From an uncultured Roseicyclus sp. (lineage in GTDB: Bacteria > Pseudomonadota > Alphaproteobacteria > Rhodobacterales > Rhodobacteraceae), in NCBI GenBank assembly GCA_947494975.1, contig CANLXA010000004.1, positions 467,001-531,000 of the forward strand: a DNA stretch of 64,000 nucleotides. Reading direction: 5' to 3'. A program made the translations under genes and the position numbers. The notes below the pieces were generated by a model. The model was not told the origin of the DNA, searched no databases, and saw only the letters and a list, made by a program, of their open reading frames with translations. Shown here in pieces: positions 60,067 to 64,000 of the stretch (within the stretch, counting starts at the first letter, position 1; each line of letters starts with the position of its first letter).

Positions 60067-60977
60067 AACTCACCTATTTCAGGCACAGCCCATCGAATTT
60101 CGGGGATGAGATCAACGCCACGATGTGGTCGCACCTGCTGCCACCGGGCTTTCTGGACGACGATGACCGCGATTTGTTTTTGGGCGTCGGCTCCATCCTG
60201 TGGCCGCATCTGCCGAAATCCGCGATGAAACATGTGATTGGCTCGGGCTGGGGTGGCTATTCCGGCACGCCTGACGTGTCGGATGGCTCATGGAATTTCG
60301 TCTGGGTACGCGGTCCGATCACCGCGCGGCAGCTTGGCCTTTCACCCGAAAGCGCCATCACGGATGCCGCCGTTCTTCTACGTGAAACGCCTGTACCACC
60401 ACCCAAGCCGGGCCAGGGACCGGCCTTCATGCCCCATTTCGAAAGCACGATGCGCGGCACATGGGAGCGTGCCTGCAAGCTGGCGGACATCACCTATCTC
60501 GACCCGCGCGCCGATCCGGGTGTTTTGCTTGGAGAGATCCGGGGCGCACCGCTGATCATCACCGAGGCGATGCATGGCGCGATCATCGCGGATGCCTTCC
60601 GGATACCGTGGATCGGAATCGTGCCGTTCTTTCCTCAGCACCGCATGAAATGGACGGATTGGGCGCAGTCGCTTGATATCGAGTTGCGGCCCGTGACCCT
60701 GCCGCCGTCCTCCATGCTAGAAGCTTACACCTTGTTGACCGGCCGTCCCGGCAAAGGCGCAAAATCGAACCGGATCTTGCGTGGGCGGGCAGCGGCGCCA
60801 GCCAATGCCGCACTGTCTTACGTGGCGGCCAATCGCCTGTCCAAACTGGCGAGGTCACATGAGCCCCAGCTCAGCAGCGATGCGGCGATTGAGCGGGCAA
60901 CCGATCGATGCATGGCGGCGCTGCACCGGTTCGTCTTGCAGCGCACGGCGCCGCGGCAAAGCGGGGTCGGCCGCTAG
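60063..60977 (+). CDS. polysaccharide pyruvyl transferase family protein (ExoV-like)
   Basis: A 304-residue enzyme that would put a pyruvate ketal on a sugar of the polymer, from phosphoenolpyruvate. It starts with GTG overlapping the flippase stop. MKLTYFRHSPSNFGDEINATMWSHLLP with NFGDEIN is the conserved N-terminal motif, followed by FVWVRGPITARQLG and LIITEAMHGAIIADAFRIPWIGI, both diagnostic of ExoV. Converges on the leftward glycosyltransferase with a 4-nt overlap of stops. Confidence 0.92.
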   Translation: MKLTYFRHSPSNFGDEINATMWSHLLPPGFLDDDDRDLFLGVGSILWPHLPKSAMKHVIGSGWGGYSGTPDVSDGSWNFVWVRGPITARQLGLSPESAITDAAVLLRETPVPPPKPGQGPAFMPHFESTMRGTWERACKLADITYLDPRADPGVLLGEIRGAPLIITEAMHGAIIADAFRIPWIGIVPFFPQHRMKWTDWAQSLDIELRPVTLPPSSMLEAYTLLTGRPGKGAKSNRILRGRAAAPANAALSYVAANRLSKLARSHEPQLSSDAAIERATDRCMAALHRFVLQRTAPRQSGVGR

Positions 60978-61990
60978 AACTGACGCGCGTCAGGGCGGCG
61001 ATCCACCATCACCGTGACAAAGAGGCCGGGCATCTTCAGCGGAAGCCACGGATCGAAGCGGAGCAGGCGGCGGAAGGCCTTCAGCGGCGGCCGCTTCAGT
61101 TTGAGCATCATTCGGATGAACAAAAAAGCATAGGCGCGGCGCGATATCCGCGCGCGATCGAGCGCAAAGGCCAGGCGCACCTGATTCAGGGCCGGTTGAC
61201 GCATGAGTTTTTCGGCAAACAACAACTGGCACCCAACCCGTTCCACGGTGGCAGGGGAATTCCAGTCATAGGCCGAGAAAAACAGGTTCACGCCCCTGCC
61301 GCACGTCACATTGCAGGCCCAGGATATCGCAATACGGGCCCCCGATAGCGCTACCGAGATCCAGAACATCCGATCCTCGCTGGCACTGCGCAGGTCGGGG
61401 TCAAACCGGATGTCGCGCACAGTTTGTGCCCGGACGACAACGGTGGAGGTGTGGCTGAGGTAGCTGGTCACAAATTGGTCGTCGAGTGCATGGGGCGCGA
61501 AGCCAAGCTTCGGACCTGCCGGGTCATGCAATTGAGCGTATGCCGCAAGCGCCTCGCCGCCGTTTCTCAAGACCGGCACGTCTTCGGAAAAGCGCTCGAA
61601 CGATCCGGGCCGCGTATTGTCGCAACAGTAGAAATCATACCCGCGTTCCAGGAGCTCCAACGCATCGGATAGATGCTGAGGGGCCCAGATATCATCGGAA
61701 TCCAGAAATGCCACGAAGTCGACATTCCCCGCTGCCTTTACATGATCGAGGCCGCAATTGCGGGCCTGGCCGGGCCCGCCATTTGGCTGCTGCATGATCG
61801 CCAGGGACAGGGTTGGCGTCTCGGAAAACTGTGCCAACTCAACGGATGCGGGGTGCGGTGAGGCATCGTCGATCACGATGATCTGCACGACGGTGTCCTG
61901 CGGCAACACCTGCGACGCAATGCTGTCGACGGCGCGGGACAGGATGCCAGCGTCGGTTTGGAAATACGGAATGATGACCGCGATGATCAC
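60974..61990 (-). CDS. family 2 glycosyltransferase
   Basis: A 338-residue GT-A fold protein. VAVIIPYFQTDAGILSRAVDSI is the N-terminal nucleotide-binding strand and loop; IDDASPHPAS and FLDSDDIWAP (DxD, metal) are in place. The C-terminal half has EDRMFWISVAL and, near the end, a basic tail. Start overlaps the upstream GT4 gene by 4 nt. Likely adds one sugar to the repeat unit; which one is unknown. Confidence 0.9.
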   Translation of the reverse strand: MIIAVIIPYFQTDAGILSRAVDSIASQVLPQDTVVQIIVIDDASPHPASVELAQFSETPTLSLAIMQQPNGGPGQARNCGLDHVKAAGNVDFVAFLDSDDIWAPQHLSDALELLERGYDFYCCDNTRPGSFERFSEDVPVLRNGGEALAAYAQLHDPAGPKLGFAPHALDDQFVTSYLSHTSTVVVRAQTVRDIRFDPDLRSASEDRMFWISVALSGARIAISWACNVTCGRGVNLFFSAYDWNSPATVERVGCQLLFAEKLMRQPALNQVRLAFALDRARISRRAYAFLFIRMMLKLKRPPLKAFRRLLRFDPWLPLKMPGLFVTVMVDRRPDARQF

Positions 61991-63141
61991 GCCCGGCTCC
62001 GCGACCGGATAATCGCACGCTGAATGATCGCGAAAAAGACGTCGTATTGCTTGTCCGGGTCAAGCTCGGGGCGACCTGCGAATATCCGTGCGGCGTCCGA
62101 ATACAGCCTGTATTGTTCGGGATTGTCCCACAGCCGACGCAATGTTTGAACCCATTGCTCGGGCGGGGCTTTTGGATCCAGGGTGAAGCCACCCGGACCG
62201 ATAGCCTCCGGCAGCCCCCCTTGGGTGGAGCCGATCACCGGGATGCCGCTGCAATGCGCTTCCGATGCGACCCTTCCCCATGCCTCGGCCCAGACACTCG
62301 GCGCAAGGAGGATGCGGGTCCTGCCATACACGGATCGGACATCGTCAGCTCTATGCTCGAAACGGATATTCGGAAACGGGCGTATGGCGGCCTTCAACGC
62401 CCGCAGATCGTCTGGCTGCAGCAGCCAGCTTTCGACGAACAGAAACGGGATATCCGGACATCTGGCCGCAATTTCAATGGCGCGCTCAACGCCCTTCTCC
62501 GCGACCGGATTGATGAAGGTGACGCATTGTCCGCTGGTTTCGGTTTGAAACAGGGATCTGTCAATCGTGGGTGGAATAACCGTCGATTCAATTCCAAATT
62601 CCGATTTGTAGGTTCTTGCGGTGAATTCCGAATTCGAGATGAATTCCGCACCTCTCAAACATCGCAGATCCCCTCCAAGCTCCTTGAATTCAACATTTCG
62701 CAAGTAGACGATTAATGGAACGCCCCGCGACTGGAATTCTTGCGAAATGGGAACCGTTCCATGGCACTGAACAACAGCGGCATCCGGTGACGTTTCCTTG
62801 ACGAAATCAGATACGGCTCGATCCGGAAACCATGATCGATATACCGGATAGCCGTGAAGGATGTCCCTGACCACGGCCGTGTGACTGAACTTGAGCCGCG
62901 TCCGCGCCGTAATCCCGAACAGGCCACGACCATATAGCGGCGCAAGTATGCTGGGCCTGTGACCATTCGCCATCAGACGCCGCGCCAGATCATCGGTACT
63001 GCTTTGCACACCGCCGCTGTCTTCCGGCGGGAAGCCGTTGCCACCGGCGAACGCGACGTTGATTAGCTTGGTGCGCGCCATGGGAAGCGCTTGCAAATCG
63101 CCCAAATTCCCGCTGCGCCGTCGTTCGAAAACCGGATACAT
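61987..63141 (-). CDS. family 4 glycosyltransferase
   Basis: A 384-residue GT-B enzyme. The N-terminal half has NVAFAGGNGFPPEDSGGVQSSTDDLARRLMANGHRPSILAP, and the C-terminal half has EAWGRVASEAHCSGIPVIGSTQGGLPEAIG, the donor-binding EX7E motif of GT4. The first ATG overlaps the sulfotransferase stop (TGATG), supporting this start over a Met 60 nt in. Partner of the flanking GT2 and sulfotransferase in one leftward operon. Confidence 0.92.
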   Translation of the reverse strand: MYPVFERRRSGNLGDLQALPMARTKLINVAFAGGNGFPPEDSGGVQSSTDDLARRLMANGHRPSILAPLYGRGLFGITARTRLKFSHTAVVRDILHGYPVYRSWFPDRAVSDFVKETSPDAAVVQCHGTVPISQEFQSRGVPLIVYLRNVEFKELGGDLRCLRGAEFISNSEFTARTYKSEFGIESTVIPPTIDRSLFQTETSGQCVTFINPVAEKGVERAIEIAARCPDIPFLFVESWLLQPDDLRALKAAIRPFPNIRFEHRADDVRSVYGRTRILLAPSVWAEAWGRVASEAHCSGIPVIGSTQGGLPEAIGPGGFTLDPKAPPEQWVQTLRRLWDNPEQYRLYSDAARIFAGRPELDPDKQYDVFFAIIQRAIIRSRSRA

Positions 63142-63938
63142 CAGCGCGATCTTCCGCCCAGAACGACACGCCGGACTCGGCCGCCGATCCGCCGGTGGAC
63201 CGGTTGGCGGTGTTGCCGCTCATCCGCAAATCGCTCAACCCACTCATTCGTGCGCCCGGGTTGCCTCTGCCGTTTGGTTTGGGTCCTTACGCTCAGGTTT
63301 TGATCGGGTCCGATCACACCCGCGAACCGGGCAATCGAGTTGATGACTATCCCGATGTCCTGGACGGCCTCCTCATACGTGATTTCAAGCGGTTGAATAC
63401 CACATTCTTTGAACAGGGACGTCCATAGCGCGTTTTGAACGGCAATCTCTTCCAGGCAATCCGCGATCAGGTCACGATCGTATGTCGCCGTATCGGAGGT
63501 GGCCACCTGGCCATCGATCCACACACCCGTCTGGCGGGCAACCGCGAAGGAAATGGCCTGTCGCAGGACATCGGCACGCCGCAGATGCACGACCCGGACG
63601 TTTGGCAGTGCGGCGATCAGGTTGTCCGCACCGCCCAGAACCGCGCCATGCTCATAATGGCACTTGATGCCAAAGATACCGTTGGGCGTACTGCGCCGCG
63701 CCATCAGGGCCTTCAGGGTTGCCTCGGGCGTGTCCTGTTCCAGGCGCCGCATCCATTCGGCCATGTTGGCCCGGTTGCAATATTCGAAGGGAACGCCAAG
63801 CTGCCCCGTGCGCATCATTGCATGACCTACCATGTGGCTGCCGCATCGCGGGGTCGAGGCGATCAACAATGTGCGCACCTTGCCCTGCGGCGCCGGTTGG
63901 TCATGGATATCGAGGAATTGCGACTCGTAAAGATTCAT
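63141..63938 (-). CDS. Stf0-type sulfotransferase
   Basis: A 265-residue enzyme. The PAPS-binding start is ASTPRCGSHMVGHAMMRTGQLGVPFEYCN (about 28-55), which agrees with the Stf0 family (trehalose 2-sulfotransferase type, TPRSGSTLL...GxPxEYF). RVVHLRRADVLRQAISFAVARQTGVW (about 114-139) is the second conserved block. It would put sulfate on a sugar or on the polymer. Its 5' end is near the right edge; no start problem seen. Confidence 0.88.
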   Translation of the reverse strand: MNLYESQFLDIHDQPAPQGKVRTLLIASTPRCGSHMVGHAMMRTGQLGVPFEYCNRANMAEWMRRLEQDTPEATLKALMARRSTPNGIFGIKCHYEHGAVLGGADNLIAALPNVRVVHLRRADVLRQAISFAVARQTGVWIDGQVATSDTATYDRDLIADCLEEIAVQNALWTSLFKECGIQPLEITYEEAVQDIGIVINSIARFAGVIGPDQNLSVRTQTKRQRQPGRTNEWVERFADERQHRQPVHRRIGGRVRRVVLGGRSR

Positions 63939-64000
63939 GCGCTCAGCATACAGGATAAGCCAATTATCTCAGCACTTTCATTCTTTCAGTGACTGTTTCC
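63939..64000 (-). other. right-edge intergenic segment
   Basis: 62 nt upstream of the sulfotransferase start; AT-richer. Not long enough to assign a promoter. Confidence 0.3.

Noticed and set aside
1-64000. CRISPR array, transposase, integrase or toxin-antitoxin pair
   Set aside because: No spaced direct repeats of array type and no such proteins seen on either strand.

Overview
The window is high-GC DNA from an alphaproteobacterium, most likely a Rhodobacterales (Roseobacter/Rhodobacter group) member. This is inferred from the sequence alone: gene families such as a RpoE/ChrR pair very close to the Rhodobacter sphaeroides singlet-oxygen system, a DinB with an N-terminal zinc ribbon, a LivGHMKF-type operon with a CoA ligase at each end, and many 1-, 4- and 8-nt start/stop overlaps. 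Nearly all of it is ordinary chromosomal coding sequence. I see no phage, transposase, plasmid functions or CRISPR array.

Layout. 1-2783: the end of argH, a small lipoprotein, greA and a membrane protein. 2930-4147: an MFS exporter with less GC-rich codons. 4276-8098 (minus): an overlapping four-gene unit (DUF3429 protein, methyltransferase, rnhA, TRIC-type channel), then LysE-type exporter/PPOX and an acetyltransferase. 8584-14582: L,D-transpeptidase, 1-Cys peroxiredoxin, aldehyde dehydrogenase, a putative glycosyltransferase-like protein, and a methyltransferase/small membrane proteins/RluA operon. 14715-20236: the stress locus. rpoE-chrR is read leftward and a flavoprotein/DUF1365/MFS/SDR operon rightward, from two divergent promoters that both fit the ECF11 consensus with identical spacing. 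ChrR has serines in place of the two cysteine zinc ligands of its anti-sigma domain.

20307-25168: DUF3775, saccharopine dehydrogenase, DUF2383, and a response regulator/hybrid kinase pair. The kinase is divergent from the next operon across a region with a perfect palindrome and a phased direct repeat. 25169-36696: a long operon with an acyl-CoA ligase, LivG, LivH, LivM, binding protein, LivF and a PaaK-like CoA ligase with an abnormal ATP loop. Six small unrelated genes sit between these conserved ones. The natural reading is uptake and CoA activation of a carboxylic acid under control of the adjacent two-component system; the substrate cannot be told from sequence.

36693-47542: EF-hand protein, a periplasmic pseudo-caspase/peptidoglycan-binding protein coupled to a DUF4329 (JAMM-like) protein, a giant DUF2339 membrane protein, rpmJ, tRNA-Val(GAC), N-formylglutamate amidohydrolase, dinB, and an SPFH/NfeD pair. 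47535-55926: pyrF, a YafY-type regulator with an obvious palindromic operator before an SRPBCC gene, clpB behind a sigma-32-type promoter, and a double-CDGSH iron-sulfur protein. 56242-63938: a surface polysaccharide cluster (glycosyltransferases, ExoY-like phosphoglycosyltransferase, flippase, pyruvyl transferase, Stf0-type sulfotransferase) with slightly lower GC intergenic DNA. Its left edge is in the window; its right end is probably beyond it.
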